This document shows positions 32,985 through 45,475 of a stretch of DNA of 64,000 nt, in pieces. The DNA comes from Elephas maximus indicus (Eukaryota > Chordata > Mammalia > Proboscidea > Elephantidae): NCBI RefSeq assembly GCF_024166365.1, contig NC_064821.1:49999093-50063092 (forward strand), read 5' to 3'. The notes below the pieces were generated by a model, which saw only the letters and a program-made list of their open reading frames with translations, had not been told where the DNA came from and ran no database searches. Position numbers and translations under genes: made by a program. Each line of letters begins with the position of its first letter. The stretch's first letter is position 1.

Positions 32985-33770
32985 ATAACTTTTTCATATT
33001 GAGCATTTTATATGTGCCAGGCCTATTTCTAAGCACTTAACTTATATTTACTAATTTAATCCTTGTAACAACCGTATAAAATAGATACTGTTAATATTCC
33101 CACTGTACAAATAAAGAAACTGAGACAGAAGCTGTGGGGTAAAGGACCTAGTTTTACCCTAAGTGAGGTGGCCTTTGTTCTTGGTTCCTGAGAAATAACC
33201 CTTGGAGTAATTGGGGTGCTTTGGTCTGGAATTTCCAGGCCACAGTGGAGAATCTGTGCTTGTGAGTAGGAGCTGGCCAGACCAGAAAAGACTCACCTGG
33301 GAGGCGGGTATCAACTAGCACCAAGAGGCATGAGTTAGCTTATCGTGCAGACCTGGCCAGGAAAAAAAAAAGCCTGGAACTCTAAGGCTTAGAGAGCTTC
33401 CTTCTGTGCAGTTCTTCCTTATGATCACCCTGATTTATATCCTTTTACCATAATGAAACCCATAGTTGTAAGTATAATCTTTTCTGTAAATTCTGTTCCA
33501 GGGAAGTAACCCAAAAACAGTGTCCTTTTAGCTTGTAAACTCTGACCTAGCTCTAGGTGGCTAGGGGCTGAGAAACGGGGCCTCTGGTATCAGAAATGAT
33601 AGAGAAATGGGAAAGCAGAGATACACTTGATCTCCACCTTAGGGGAATCACCGTTATGCTGAGTCTCACCTACAAAGTTATCATTTTAGAGGCTAAGCAA
33701 CTTTCCCAAGGTCACTAAGAACTAGTAAGTAACCACTATGCTGAACCTCATTTCTAACTACCCTTAACCT
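32985..33770 (+). repeat. MIR SINE split by an LTR-like insert
   Basis: Left half 32985-33130 (TTATATGTGCCAGGCCTATT, AAATAAAGAAACTGAGACAG) and right half 33675-33770 (GGCTAAGCAACTTTCCCAAG, GAACTAGTAAGTAACC) are consecutive parts of one MIR. Confidence 0.75.
33131..33674 (+). mobile_element. Putative solo LTR within a MIR
   Basis: About 540 bases starting TGTGGGGTAAAGGACC separate the two MIR halves. The likely end is near CACCTACA at about 33667. No clear 5-base duplication was found and I cannot name a family. An LTR is inferred from the size, the TG start and the interruption. Confidence 0.4.
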
Positions 33771-34299
33771 TAAGATTCCTTGACTTCATCTCAAGCAGAC
33801 CTTGGCTTCATTCTGTTCTAGCAGCTCCGATTTGTGGCCACATCTTCCAACGTGTTAATCGCCTTCAGATCTCAAGTTTGCCTCTGGATCTTAAACTGGT
33901 AATTTACAGCTCTCACTTTCATAGTCTCTTTCCCTGTGTTCTCCCACCTCAAGTCTCTTGAACCTTTCCTTTTCTCCTAATCTATCAGACTTGACTTGTT
34001 TTCATTCTTTTTCTATACTGTCTCACCCCTGGAGTACGTTGCTTCAGCTCTTTTCTTGCTAGCACTTGCAGTTTTTGTTCTTCCATATCTGCAGACCCAC
34101 TGTGCAGATGGCAGCCTTGCATCACTCCTGCCATCCGTACCCTCCATACTCTGTCACGGAGAAACATCACATAGTGCTGGGATTTGTGCCACAATTAATG
34201 TGCACTCTTAGGTCTCTTCCGAGTTTGTCTTTGGTGTCTGTTGAAGCATTTCTGCTCAGTTCTGTCCCCCATTCTTCACATTCTAAAATCTTTACCACT

Positions 34300-34690
34300 T
34301 GTCCTGGATTGAGTTATGTCCTGCCAAAATATGTGTCAACTTGGTTAGGCCGTGATTCACAGTATTGTGTGGTTGTCCTTCATTTTGTGATTGTAATTTT
34401 ATGCTAAAGAGGATTTGGGTGGGATTTTAACACCCTTACTGAGGTCCCATCCCTGATCCAGTATAAAGGGAGTTTCTCTGGAGTGTGGCCTGCACCACCT
34501 TTTGTCTTACAAGAGATAAAAGGAAAGGGAAGCAAGCAGAGAGTGGGGACCTCATGCCACCAAGAAAGAAGCACTGGGAGCAGAGTGAGTCCTTTGAACC
34601 TGGGGGCCCTCTTACTTACTGTCCTTCCTCCTGTCTCAGAGAAAGAGGTTATATTCCCCCACTTCAGCTAATCCGCTGGCCTGACTTCTG
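34300..34690 (+). repeat. MLT1/MaLR-like LTR fragment
   Basis: TGTCCTGGATTGAGTTATG, TGTGTCAACTTGGTTAGGCC and GACCTCATGCCACCAAG match the same LTR type as 11911-12593. Confidence 0.6.
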
Positions 34691-34799
34691 GATATCACTG
34701 CCTTCTATATCTTTAGAAACTTGCTGTATTGATTACTCCTCTTTTCTTGCCTATATTTTTACCTTTTACCCCTTCACTGACTGTTTCCCACTGTTCTTG

Positions 34800-35210
34800 A
34801 AAACGCCAGACACAGTCCCGCCTTAGAGCTTTTGCCCTGATTCTTTCTTCCACTTGCAACACTCTTCCCCTGAAATCTGCTTGGCTAATTCCTTAGCCTC
34901 CTTCAAGTCTGGTTAAATCTCACCACCTCAACAGGCCTCCTCTGTCTACCTGCACCTGCCCAGTATACCTCCCCACCACACTCCTGATCTCCCGACCTTG
35001 CCCTGATTTATCCCCCTGATAATGCTTCTTATCACCTAACATTTTCTATAACTTATTAATTTTAATGTCTCACCTCTCCCACTAGAATATAAGCTCCTCC
35101 ATGCCAAGGATGTTTATCTGTTTTGCTCGTTGATTTATCCCAGGCACCTGGAACACTACCTCTCACGTAGTGGATACCTAATAAATAACTATCGAATAAC
35201 TAAAGCATAG
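34800..35210 (+). repeat. L2 LINE 3' end
   Basis: Order of L2 phrases is kept: GAGCTTTTGCCCTGATTC, TTCAAGTCTGGTTAAATCTC, CCACTAGAATATAAGCTCC, GTGGATACCTAATAAATAAC. Confidence 0.88.
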
Positions 35211-35735
35211 GAACCTGCGAATCTCTCCCATTAAAAAAAAGGAGTGGGGGAGGGAAAAAAAAACCTGCTGCTTCCCATTCCCTCCTAGCTATCTCTCTCC
35301 TGCCCGTACAGCCACGCTCTGGAGGTAGTGTGGATGCCTGCATTTCCACTTCTTCCCTGTCTCCTAATCACTCCCCACCCCATTGCAGGCTGGCTTCAGC
35401 TTCCCCTCTCTCCAATCACTGACACTGTTCTCCCTCTTGTTTCCAGACGTTTATTGCTGAGACCAGGGTGTATGGTTCACGCCTTTTGCTGCTTCCTGAC
35501 TTTGCAGCACTGAAAGTACTGCTTACTTCACTCTCTCCTTCACTGAGCTTTTATCTGCATCTGTGTTGGTGGGGCTGGTTTCAGTCTCGGGTTTATTTTT
35601 CTGGCCACCCATGTAGCTATGAAATTCATTGAACACAAATTTTTGAGTACTTGTACCCATTTTAATATTTCTCTTTTGCATAACTTTCAAAGGCTTGCTG
35701 AGTTATTTGATTTTAGTTGAAAGGAACTAGAGCTT

Positions 35736-35789
35736 TTTTTTTTTTTTTTTGGTGGTAAACATGTATAACAAATCATTTGCCATTTCAAC
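35736..35789 (-). mobile_element. Very short L1 tail insertion (about 54 bp), antisense
   Basis: A T tract followed by AAACATGTATAACAAATC and ATTTGCCATTTCAAC, the complement of an L1 tail. Flanked by AAGGAACTAGAGCTT (35721-35735) and AAGGAACTAGAACTT (35790-35804). Confidence 0.75.
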
Positions 35790-37984
35790 AAGGAACTAGA
35801 ACTTTGACCACATAAAATTTCTAATCTTAAAATAAGCAGCAGAATAGTTCATTACAGGGAAGTTTTCTTTATTTATAAATTATACCACTTACTGCTTCTA
35901 AAAGGATTTGGGTAGCTTACCACAAATACCACATATATAGTAAGGCTGTTAAAATATAAACAAACAAAAATCGATGTAAGAAGAGGAAAAATAAATATAC
36001 AAATCGCCAAGGCTAATGTGGTTACTGTAATTTAGTTTTGAACCTTTTGGAAGTCAAGGCAAAAAGGGAAAAATAAGTTACACAGTTTTCATTTTGGCAA
36101 AAGAAAACCTAATGGTTTGTTGAGAGAAACTTTTCTTTATCGTAATAAATTCTAAAAGAAAGGTGTTATAGGCATCCTGCTACAAGGGCTCACATTGTAC
36201 GCACTGTCATCAACAAGTCTTTAAATAAAACGAAGAAATGTTCTTGAAGAACCTTTTTTTAAAAAAGTAATCTACCTGGTTTCTAAACTGAGACTATAAC
36301 ATTAAAATACAGCTCAATTGTCAAAGGGTGTATTTTCTTCTGTGGAGGATATAACTAACGTGGCTCAGGTATATAACGTGATATGAAGATGAATCTGAGT
36401 ATCCTAGCCGAAAACTTAATATTTTACTGTGGTGAGAGCCTGAAATACTTGTATTCTGGGTTGTCATCTAAAAGAAAACATGCATTTTAAACATTGAATA
36501 CCTGTTTATCATGTGGCAAGATTGACACATTGTTGACAAACTGAAAAGTCTGACCTGCATTCTTACTCAGAGAGTAAGCTACCTCCCAGGAACATCACTG
36601 CAAAGGTGTGGTTAGGAGTGAACTTCAGAAGAGCCTCTGGTTGAAGCTTAGTATTTCCACACCATGGCTGAGCTGGGTTCATTTTAGTGCGGGTAGACAG
36701 TTTCAGGAGCAGCTGTCACTTGTCATTCACTTTGACAATAGAAGAGCTTCAGTGGACTGTTGAGATTTGAGTGGCAGAGTTCCTCTGGGTTGGCCAGAGT
36801 CTGTAGGATGTACCTTCAGATACTAGAACTAATTGACTTACTGGATAGAATTTAGTACTGACTATTCAAACTTCAGGGAGTCAGCCTCATCCCAAAAGCG
36901 GAGGGGCAATGAAAAAAAAAAATCACTTTCATTGAGAATAGTTTAAGACATGAGTTGTAGGATCTGTTGTTTCTTGATGCATCTCTTGGTTTCGAGAGTA
37001 AAATCATGTCATTAGTGAAAAGGAGGATACTTGATTTCTTAAATTTCAAGTGGACATGTGTCTAATAAATTTAAAAGTTTAATCAGGTTCTTTTAGAGAG
37101 AAGTTAAAAGCAAACAGTTGGGGGAGCCTGACCAAGCTTCCTGGTTAGCCACATTTGAGATTGGAAATCTGATCTGTCAGGAGATTCTTCTTGTGCAGTC
37201 CCATTCTTGGCATTGGGTTAGAATGCAGAAAGAAACTTCCCTAACATGATCTACGTTGAGCTTGCCCATGGTTGATTTTTGTCCATAGAGTCAAAGGCCA
37301 AGAATAGGTTGGTAATTCACATATGTAGAAAAAGAAATTCTTACATTGTTTTTGGGTGTTGTATCACTAAAGCGATGGTCAGTCACACAGTGTTGGATCC
37401 TAAAACCTGTTTGGTTCTCACAGGCAGTGTGAGACTGAAAGATACAGAACTGTTATATAAGAAGGAAATTTCCATAGCATCTGAAAATGGGCTCTCTAGC
37501 TACACGGATTTACTTGTGGTTGCCTATTCATTCTTTAAAATATAACTCAGTAGAAAAGATTATCTTTTAAAGAGGCTACTTGATATTATAAGTTTGCTGT
37601 TACATAGCAGAATGTTGAATTTAAAAGGATGGTATTTCTTGGTTAAAATCTGTTTTTAATTTTAGCAGATGTACTGAATAAAGTGTCAGTGTGTGGAAGC
37701 TTTAAGTGAACAACTAACTGCAACATCAGCCAGAGTGAAATAAGTAGAAAAATGAGGAGTCAACAGAGCAATTTAAAGGGGCAAAGAAAAAGAAGATTTA
37801 GGAGGATATCAGAGAAGCTGTGACTTAATGCTTCCTGCCACATGGCGATGCTTGACCTTGTCCTTGATAAAGATACGGGCTTGTAATAGGCCAAGAAGGG
37901 AAATTAGGCTTCCAGGAATGTGCATGTACTATGTAGTAGGAGGGTGCTGGTGGAGAAGACGACGTACAGTTGGGCAGTGAAAAC

Positions 37985-38110
37985 TGAGACTGGGAAGTAG
38001 GTTGGATTGTGAAGGCTCTTGACATTTTAGATTATGTTCTGAGGCACTGGGAACGAATGGAAGGTTTTTAAACAGAGGGAATGAATGACATAATATGATC
38101 TCTATTTTAG
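37985..38110 (+). repeat. Ancient mammalian repeat fragment, family not assigned
   Basis: GAAGGTTTTTAAACAGAGGG and AATGACATAATATGATCTC resemble a widespread old repeat; similar blocks recur at 39650-40400 and 42450-42600. Confidence 0.4.
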
Positions 38111-38246
38111 GAATATAATTCTGGCTGTTTTATATAGAAAATGGGATATTGGAAAAACAAACCACAAAACTGGTATTATTTTGCTCTTGTTTTTGTTCAC
38201 TTTGCTAAAAGATCAATTTGAGAATTAGTCTTCTTACCAGTAACTA

Positions 38247-38400
38247 GTTGCTGTTGAGTTGGTTCCAACTCATGTCAACCCCATGTGTGTCAGAGTAGGA
38301 CTCTGCTCCACAGGGTTTTCAGTGGCTGATTTTTGCTAAGTAAATTGTCAGGCTTTTCTTCTGAGAGTCCTTTCCTTAGACTGCTAATAATCCTGGGTAC
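38247..38400 (-). repeat. AfroSINE, antisense, diverged
   Basis: GTTGCTGTTGAGTTGGTTCC, CAGAGTAGGACTCTGCTCC, with a damaged tRNA-like head. Confidence 0.75.
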
Positions 38401-39231
38401 CTTTGAGAGCACATGAGAATTTCACAAGATGAAAATTAAGCAGTGGGGCAAAAATTAATTATGGAGAAAAACTCAAATGAATTAGACTAAATGTCTTATT
38501 ATCCTTAAACATTTTATTAAACATTAAAGTGTCAGGGAATGGTTCTAGAATTTTCACTCCATTCTGCTTTTCTAATGCTTCTAATTCTATGTCATAAGAA
38601 AGAAAAACTGGCCAGAGGAGCAGTCTAGAACTGAGGCTGTGTGAGTGAGTGATTTAAGAGTATTTATGGTTGCCTTTCCTAGCTGTCTTTTTCCTCTTGT
38701 CTCTTCAAAACTTGGAAAATGTATTTTTATGCCGATTACTAAGAAATGTTTCCCTATAACTTCTTAAAAATGCTTTCGGTTGTCTTGTTGAAATTTAAAT
38801 TTGATTTCAGATTTATATAATCAGTAATTCTTTAATGAAACAGTTTTGAAGTTGTAATTCTTTGCTGGACAGCTGCTATAAGAGAGATACTGTTTATACC
38901 AAAAAAAAAAAAAAAGACCAAACTCATTGCTGTCATTTCCTACTACTGTACTATTCTCGTGATATTCCTACTACTGTATAACATTTTAACTCTTTTGTGG
39001 AGATGATTGCAGTTTTAACACAGGACAGAAAAATGTTTAGGTTCAGGATATTTTAAAAAAGTGATTTTAGAATGTATATATCACTTCCAAAAAGAATAGC
39101 TTTTTTATTTAGGAAGGAATTTGAGATTAATTTCTATCCTTTTTCCTTTTGACCAAATGATTCATCTCTTTTCTGGAACAATTTATGTTTTTTATTAATA
39201 CGATTCAAATATTAGTCTTTTGGTACAGCAA

Positions 39232-39391
39232 ACCAAAGAACCCGTTGCTGTCAAGTTGACCCTGACTCATAGTGACCTTATAGGACAGAGTAGAACTGCC
39301 CCATATGGTTTCCAAGGAGCAGCTGGTAAATTTGAACTGCTGACCTTTTGGCTAGCAGCTGAGCTGTTAACCACTGTTCTACCAGGGCTCC
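39232..39391 (-). repeat. AfroSINE, antisense
   Basis: CGTTGCTGTCAAGTTGACCC through ACCACTGTTCTACCAGGGC; hallmark GACAGAGTAGAACTGCCCCA present. Confidence 0.92.
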
Positions 39392-39945
39392 TGTTGACAC
39401 ACAGTAACTAGGAATTCAACCAAAAAATGTTAGCTGTCTACTATATTCAATAACCCTGTGATGTATGGGATTAGAAACATGACTAAGATCCTGCTTCTCT
39501 CCTCAGAGAACTTAAAATCTGTAGCAGGACTAAGAAAAGCAGGTAACTTATTCTACCCTGGTAAGGTCAGTAATATAAGAAGTAGTCAATGGAGAAGCAG
39601 TTATGTTTGGTTTGGGAAGTTACGAGAATCTATGACGGGTTTAGAAATAGGTAGCCTATGAGATGGCCCAGCAGAATAAATTTGATTTTGGGAAGAATAG
39701 GGGAGGAGAAAGGGCACAGTGGGCAGAGAGAACAGTGGAACCAGAGGCACAGAGACAGAAAAACATGAGATCCATTCAGGAAGCCCTTTAGTGGGTGGTT
39801 TAGGAATGGGTGGAAAGTAGGTAGTTTATGTTGCAGTACACCTTGAATGCCAGTGTGGGGAGGTTAGTCATTGCTTGGTAGCCAGTAGAGAAACTTTAAA
39901 GATTTTTAAGTGGGGCAGTGATATGAATAGAGTTGTACTCCAGGA

Positions 39946-40110
39946 GGAGCCCTGGTTGGCACAGTGGTTAAAAGATCTACTGCTAACCAAAAGGTCGGCA
40001 GTTTGGATCCACCAGCCACTCCTTGGAAACCCTGTGGAGCAGTTCTAGTCCTATAGGGTCACTGTGAGTTGGAAATCAACTCAATGACAACGGGTTTGGT
40101 TTTTGTTTTG
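39946..40110 (+). repeat. AfroSINE, sense, with target-site duplication
   Basis: GGAGCCCTGGTTGGCACAGT head, AAAAGGTCGGCAGTTTGGA, tail GGTTTGGTTTTTGTTTTG. Flanked by GTACTCCAGGA (39935-39945) and GTACTTCAGGA (40111-40121). Confidence 0.93.
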
Positions 40111-40160
40111 GTACTTCAGGAAGATGAATCTGGCTTTACTGTGTAGTATGGATGGAGTAG

Positions 40161-40310
40161 AAACCCTGGTGGCGTAGTGATTAAGTGCTGAGGCTGCTAA
40201 CCAAAAGGTCCGAAGTTCCAACCCACCAGGCGCTCCTTGGAAACTCTGTGGGGCAGTTCTACTCTGTTCTGTAGGCTGGCTGTGGGCCGGAATCGACTCG
40301 ATGGCAACAA
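40161..40310 (+). repeat. AfroSINE, sense, with target-site duplication
   Basis: AAACCCTGGTGGCGTAGTGA head; ends CGACTCGATGGCAACAA with no TGGTTT tail. Flanked by GTATGGATGGAGTAG (40146-40160) and GTATGGATAGAGTAG (40311-40325). Confidence 0.94.
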
Positions 40311-41369
40311 GTATGGATAGAGTAGGAGGAAGAAAAAGAAAACTGGGTTAGGAAGGTTAGCAGTCTTGGATGAGAAGTATTGAAGGCGGGATGGTAGTGG
40401 TAGACATGAAAAGAGAGAGATTTTGTAGGTAGAAGCCATGTAATTTGACAAGTGATTAGATGGATATAGGAAGCAAACTTTTGTCTGTGTGGGAACAGGA
40501 GAACGGTGGAAACATTAGAAGAAATAGAAGAGAGGCGGAAGTGCTGGCGTTACAGGAGGTGGAGAGAGATTTTGGTTTTGGTTGTGTAGGTCGAAGGAAA
40601 TGCTGGCAGGAGAGTGGGTAGAGGAGTCAAGCAGTCTATTGAAAAATGTATGTATGGGAACACTAGGTTTGATGTTAGTGTTTTGGTCCATAATTGCAGA
40701 TACATAGTACTTTATATCTAAAATCCAGCAAGGAGGTTTCAGCCTTTGTTGTCTTGTTTGTCAGTCAGTCTCCAGCTTTCAACACTTTGTTAGGCTCTGG
40801 GGAGAACGCAAAAGAAAAAAAATGAATTTAAACACAAACAATATTTAATAATTGTCAGCATTTTGGCAGTCTTGTTTCTTTTATCTTTCTGTAACAAGTG
40901 CCTGGATATCTAATACTCACTCAGGCTATGTTAAAATCTGATTATCTAAAAAAAAAAAAAAAATCTTTGATTAAAAAATCATTGCATTTGGTCGATAAGT
41001 ACTATGCCTCTTTTATCCCTCCTCAAACCCTCATTATGCCATTATTTAAAGAAACTGTAGATTTTTTCATATTCTGGTTTTGGCTGCCTGTTTCTTTGAG
41101 GTGTCCTTTAAATAGTTTCCTTGTTCCCTATATGTTCAGTCAACTGATAGTTGATCTAAGGCTTGATTCATTTCATTTTTTTTTTTTAAGGGGAAATACT
41201 TATAGGTGGTGCTGTATGTCTCTTATTGAAGGACATCAGGAGGCATATCCCACTTAACGTCCCACTTTTTAGTGATGTTAAGATTGGTCATTTGGTTCAG
41301 TTGTCAGCGTAATCCATACACCTTAATGTTCCCCATCTACCTTTCATCTAATGCTTTTTAGCAGCCAGT

Positions 41370-41497
41370 GGTGACCCACTGCCATCGAGTCGATTCCAGC
41401 TCATAGTGACAGTATAGGACAGAGTAGAACTGCCCAGTAGAGTTTCCAAGGAGCGCCTGGCGGATTCAAACTGCCGACCTCTTGGGTAGCAGCCGTT
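41370..41497 (-). repeat. AfroSINE, antisense, head truncated
   Basis: CACTGCCATCGAGTCGATTC to CTCTTGGGTAGCAGCCG; the A-box end is missing. Confidence 0.88.
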
Positions 41498-42449
41498 ATA
41501 TCGGTAGGGTTGTGAAATTATGACATTCTACCATTTTTTCTGCATTTATTAGCTGAAATTCTTCTATAAAGAAGAGCTTACCCTCATCGACTATTTGGCT
41601 GTTCTGAAATGTAGTTTATACAGGATATTTAGACTGAATGAATGCTCAGTTCTTTTGCTGTATGTACCAGTTTTCAGAATAATGAGTTTTTTACAAGTAT
41701 TATGAACTCATGAATTTTTATGTAATGGATGCTTTTCAGTCTGTTTGCAGCCATTAATGTTTTTGATGCTCCAATTATTCCATCTTAGTCAGTGGGAGCC
41801 CCTTCAAGTTGGCACTTGTATCTTTTTACATGATCACATTCCTCTTTAATAGATTTCTTGCTTTTGGACACACTAAAATGTCCTCGATCATCTTGAAATT
41901 TCTTGTCCCAACTTGGAATTAGCTACTCTTTCAAGAGGTCCTAGTTCAAAGATATTTTTGAGAGAACAGAATTGTCATTTTAGAAAGTGTTAAAGAACAA
42001 TACAAGATAGAATGCAGTCATGTAAAATGATAGCAGTGTTCAGGTAACGTGTTTCAGACTGTAAGTACTGTAGGAAATACCACTGATTCCTGGAATGGCT
42101 GGGTAAGGGATTTTGGGAAAGGTAAAGCTGGAGCTGGGCCATCAAAAAGAGGAGAAAAGTTAAAATTCATACACCCATTGTAGTCTAGACTCATCTCCTT
42201 TTCAAAAGACCCCTGTGTGATTCTGTTTTGTGCAGCCTGTTTAAGGACTATTGAATCAGTGATAAAAAAACTCAAAGAACAGCTTGACTCTTGGAAATAT
42301 TTTAGGTATGGGGTAGTAATGATATGGATTAGAGTAGCGGCAAGGGGAAAGAACGGAGAGGTAGGATAATACAAATTCGTGTTTTAAAAGTTTCCATATA
42401 GTATTTCATTAATAACGTTAACATGGATAACAAGGATTCAAAGAGAAGG

Positions 42450-42600
42450 AAACAGCCAAAGATGACGCCAAGATTTATGGCATGGGGTCTGGGAGAAGGA
42501 TGTTGATAGAGATGGGGAGTTTGGCCAGGATTGCTGGGTTGGAAGAGAAGATACAGGTTTTTCAACATGATGAGTATTGAGATGATGGCCATGTATCAGA
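42450..42600 (+). repeat. Ancient mammalian repeat fragment, family not assigned
   Basis: GATGACGCCAAGATTTATGG and GATAGAGATGGGGAG belong to the same old repeat type as 37985-38110. Confidence 0.4.
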
Positions 42601-42964
42601 GTGAACTCTGGGGAGTTGAGACGTGTTTTATGTCTTGATTTATTCTGAATTCTTCATTCACTGTCTTTTGGTAGTGAAAAGTACTCAACTAGTGAATATA
42701 AGTCATGCAATATGGATTGGGAGAGTTGATAACTGTAAACTTTCATTCGATGAATGTAATTGCAAGAAATGTTTGCTATGTTAAAAAAATAACCATCTGT
42801 TCAATGTAAAGTACAATGGAAAAACAGACTGGAAAAACTGCAGCAAATATAAAAATATTAATATTAATAAATATTTTAATCATTTGATACAAAAAAAAAA
42901 AATCAGTCAACAACCAGGCAATGGACTTGAACAGATAATTCTCATAACTGGGAAGCATAATTCA

Positions 42965-43130
42965 GTAATTCATTCAGCAAACATTTTCTGAGCGCTTACA
43001 ACAGATGCCGTTCTAAGTGCTAGCAAATGAGAGAGATCTCTGAGCATTCTGGTGGTGGTGAGAGAGATGGACATTGTTCAAATAGTGATAATGCTGTTAA
43101 AAAAATAAGAGAATGGTGATATAGAGAGTG
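42965..43130 (-). repeat. L2 LINE 3' end, antisense
   Basis: ATTCATTCAGCAAACATTTT, CTGAGCGCTTACAACAGATG, CCGTTCTAAGTGCTAGC is the reverse complement of the L2 terminal region. Confidence 0.75.
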
Positions 43131-44131
43131 ACTTTTGGGTTTTTATTTTGTTTTATTCTCATTTATTTTTTGCTCTTTCCCAAGGAAGGCATTGGTAGTT
43201 GTTCAGCTGGTGGTTGGCCTTTCTTAATCCCTACCTAATTCTGTGGAAAAATGTTGGTCAGATATAAGTTCTCTTGGAACTCCCTAGTGGTTGGAATCGT
43301 AAGTACTTTTTTTTTTTTTATAGAATACAGATTTCTTCCCCTGACTAGAGAGATCTCTTGTTTCTTGTGGAAATTACTTATGTGAGCTCTTTTCACAGAA
43401 TAATATTGGTTTTGTTCTGTTAGGAGGGAGACTATTTCTCTGAAAAATTTCACATTTTTTTCTGGGACTTCATTCAGAAGTGAAATATAGTGATTTGATT
43501 CTACCAGGAGTAAGTGGCCCATCTGAGGATAGAACCTGGGTCTCTTGGATCCTTCTTTGCTTATTTCAGGGCAGTTCTGAGGGTCAAATGGATACGTGGG
43601 CGAGGTTGTTGGCAGTTAAAGGAAATGGTGTGTAGTTAAAAACTGAAGGAACTCTCTGGAACTTATCCTTGTCCTTTATTGTTTAATTAAATATCGTGTA
43701 CACTGAGTGTTTTAAAAACTTTATAAAAAGATCAGTGCATTTCTTTAAAGAGTCATGAGTGACTTTGCAGGTGGAAAGTTAACTTGTTTAAGGAATTCTC
43801 TTTAAATAAGTGTTTTGTGCTACTCATGTATTTTTGAAGATTGAAGCAGGAACATAAAGCAAGATGGCTGTTACTTTGCTGTTGTGTTTTTTATTATTGC
43901 ATTTTGGGGCTTTTAGGTATGGAAAAGAGATAATGGAGTAGGAAAACAAATTTCAGCCTTAAATTTTCTATTTGAATAATTTTCTGTTGAGAATATAAGA
44001 TTTGCAGGGGAGAAAAGGGATGAGGTTTTAAGAAATGGAAACAAATAGTATTAAGATAGTAGCTCTGATGTTCAGGTTAGCTTAAAATTCTGACTACTTT
44101 GTATGGATTTTTTTTTTTTTTTCTTTTAAAG

Positions 44132-44312
44132 GAAACTTGAACATAACTTCAGAAGAAGATTTGCTTCTTTATTTCTGGTCTGCATATATATACCAAGGCC
44201 ATCAGAATGTCGGGAGCCTCAGTGAAGGTGGCTGTTCGGGTGCGGCCCTTCAACTCTCGAGAGACCAGCAAGGAGTCCAAATGCATCATCCAGATGCAAG
44301 GCAACTCGACCA
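44132..44312 (+). other. KIF1B: KIF1B exon 2 (5' UTR end plus start of CDS)
   Basis: The acceptor is a long pyrimidine tract of T residues ending TTTTAAAG at 44131. The exon then begins GAAACTTGAAC and carries 75 bases of 5' UTR before the ATG. The donor at 44312/44313 reads CCA|GTGAGT, a strong consensus. The 5' UTR part has no upstream ATG. Confidence 0.92.
44207..44312 (+). CDS. KIF1B: KIF1B coding exon 2, first 35 codons of the kinesin-3 motor domain (partial)
   Basis: The ATG at 44207 opens a frame starting [19 protein letters not shown], the first beta strand of the kinesin motor domain. The next residues ([16 protein letters not shown]) match KIF1B rather than KIF1A, which has Ala at position 2, EMSRDS instead of ETSKES, and QMSGSTT instead of QMQGNST. 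The coding part is 106 bases, 35 codons plus one base, so the following intron is phase 1. A GTGAGT donor follows at 44313. In-frame TGA and TAA stops lie upstream at codons -23 and -21 within the exon, so this ATG is the first usable start. An A is at position -3. The P-loop and switch motifs are encoded by later exons, outside the window. Reading past the donor gives only intron-coded residues before a stop at 44408-44410. Confidence 0.97.
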
Positions 44313-44589
44313 GTGAGTGCATGTTGTTTTCTGCTCATTATTCCTCACCTTCCATCTGCCCTCCTGTCCCTTCTTGCTGTGATCATAGAAAATTCACGCT
44401 TGGGTATTAACACTTTGAACTTTTCTATTCTGAATGATCCATTGAATGTTTCCCCCCTGTGATATTTGCAGTAGTGTATTTAAATATGGGCTGTTTATTT
44501 TACTCTTTATAATTGAGAAATTCCTGGATAATGAAACTAATTTAAGCTAGTGTTAATGTTTTTCCCTCAATTTTGATTCTGTGTGTGTG

Positions 44590-44745
44590 TGAGAGAGACT
44601 AGGTAGGTCATTTACTTACATGGTATAAAATTCAAAAGGTATAAAGAGTGGGCAATACAAAGACTTCCTCACACCCTGTCACACAGTCAACCAGTTCCTC
44701 TCCCTAGAGGCAACTTGTGTTAGGCTTCCTTCTAGAGATAGCTTA
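44590..44745. repeat. Old L1 3'-UTR-like fragment, KIF1B intron 2
   Basis: AAAATTCAAAAGGTATAAAG and CAGTTCCTCTCCCTAGAGGC are phrases of an old L1-type 3' region. A GT run precedes it. Confidence 0.4.
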
Positions 44746-45267
44746 AGCAGCAGTTGGGGTTATCTTATTCTAACATAGTGTTTTGGTTTTTTTTTTTTTT
44801 TCCCCTTTTTCGTTAGTGATAGGGTGTAATAGCTTACTTTTCAATCTTCATTTTATTTCTATGTTTTAACTAACTGAATAATACAATTCATGTTTATAAC
44901 TTATAAAAGTTGGGTCCTTTGAGATTTTAGCATGAAAAATATCCATATAAGTTAATAGGGCTTTTTTTTCTAACAAATGTATAGGGGTCTGCTTGACTTT
45001 CCAACTTTGCAATTTTTTGATCATCTGGATCAACTTACTAAGAGGTTATTGATGGTTAAGAAAGAAGGCATTTGGTATCATTGTTTCTAAGCTGTACATT
45101 TCTCTCTTTGACCATGTTATTTTAATTAAATGGAAAATAATAGAAGTTTAGGAGAAAAAGTAAAATTTTCCAGATACTGTACTCAGTCTGGATGAATGAT
45201 TTCAGACAGATGTTATCACTTGTGGAAGAAAGTAAGATTCCTAGTTGAACATCTTTTGAGGATTAAA

Positions 45268-45464
45268 ACACAGATGTCGTGGAGTCGATTCTGACTCCTA
45301 GCGACCCGGTAGGACAGAGTAGAACTGCCCCATAGGGTTTCAAGGCTATAATCTTTATGGAAGCAGACTGCCACATCTTTCTCCCGCAGAGTGGCTGGTG
45401 GGTTTGAACTGCTGACCTTTTGGTTAGCAGCTGAGCGCTTACCCACCGCGCCATCAGGGCTCCT
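45268..45464 (-). repeat. AfroSINE, antisense, long variant
   Basis: GTCGTGGAGTCGATTCTGAC to CACCGCGCCATCAGGGCTCC, with the GGCTATAATCTTTATGGAAG middle block. Confidence 0.93.
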
Positions 45465-45475
45465 TTCTTGGGCAT

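Larger units (their letters stand above)
29768..44131 (+). other. KIF1B: KIF1B intron 1
   Basis: Defined by the GTAAGG donor at 29768 and the AG acceptor at 44130-44131. It holds mostly non-repeat sequence with a MIR split by an LTR-like segment, an MLT1-type fragment, L2 pieces, a tiny L1 insertion and five AfroSINEs listed separately. Stretches 30110-32980, 33775-34300, 35210-38240 and 43135-44130 contain no gene or repeat I can name apart from homopolymer tracts. Confidence 0.8.

Noticed and set aside
44207-44410. A 67-codon KIF1B frame read to the first stop
   Set aside because: Residues after codon 35 come from intron 2; the GTGAGT donor at 44313 ends the coding exon.
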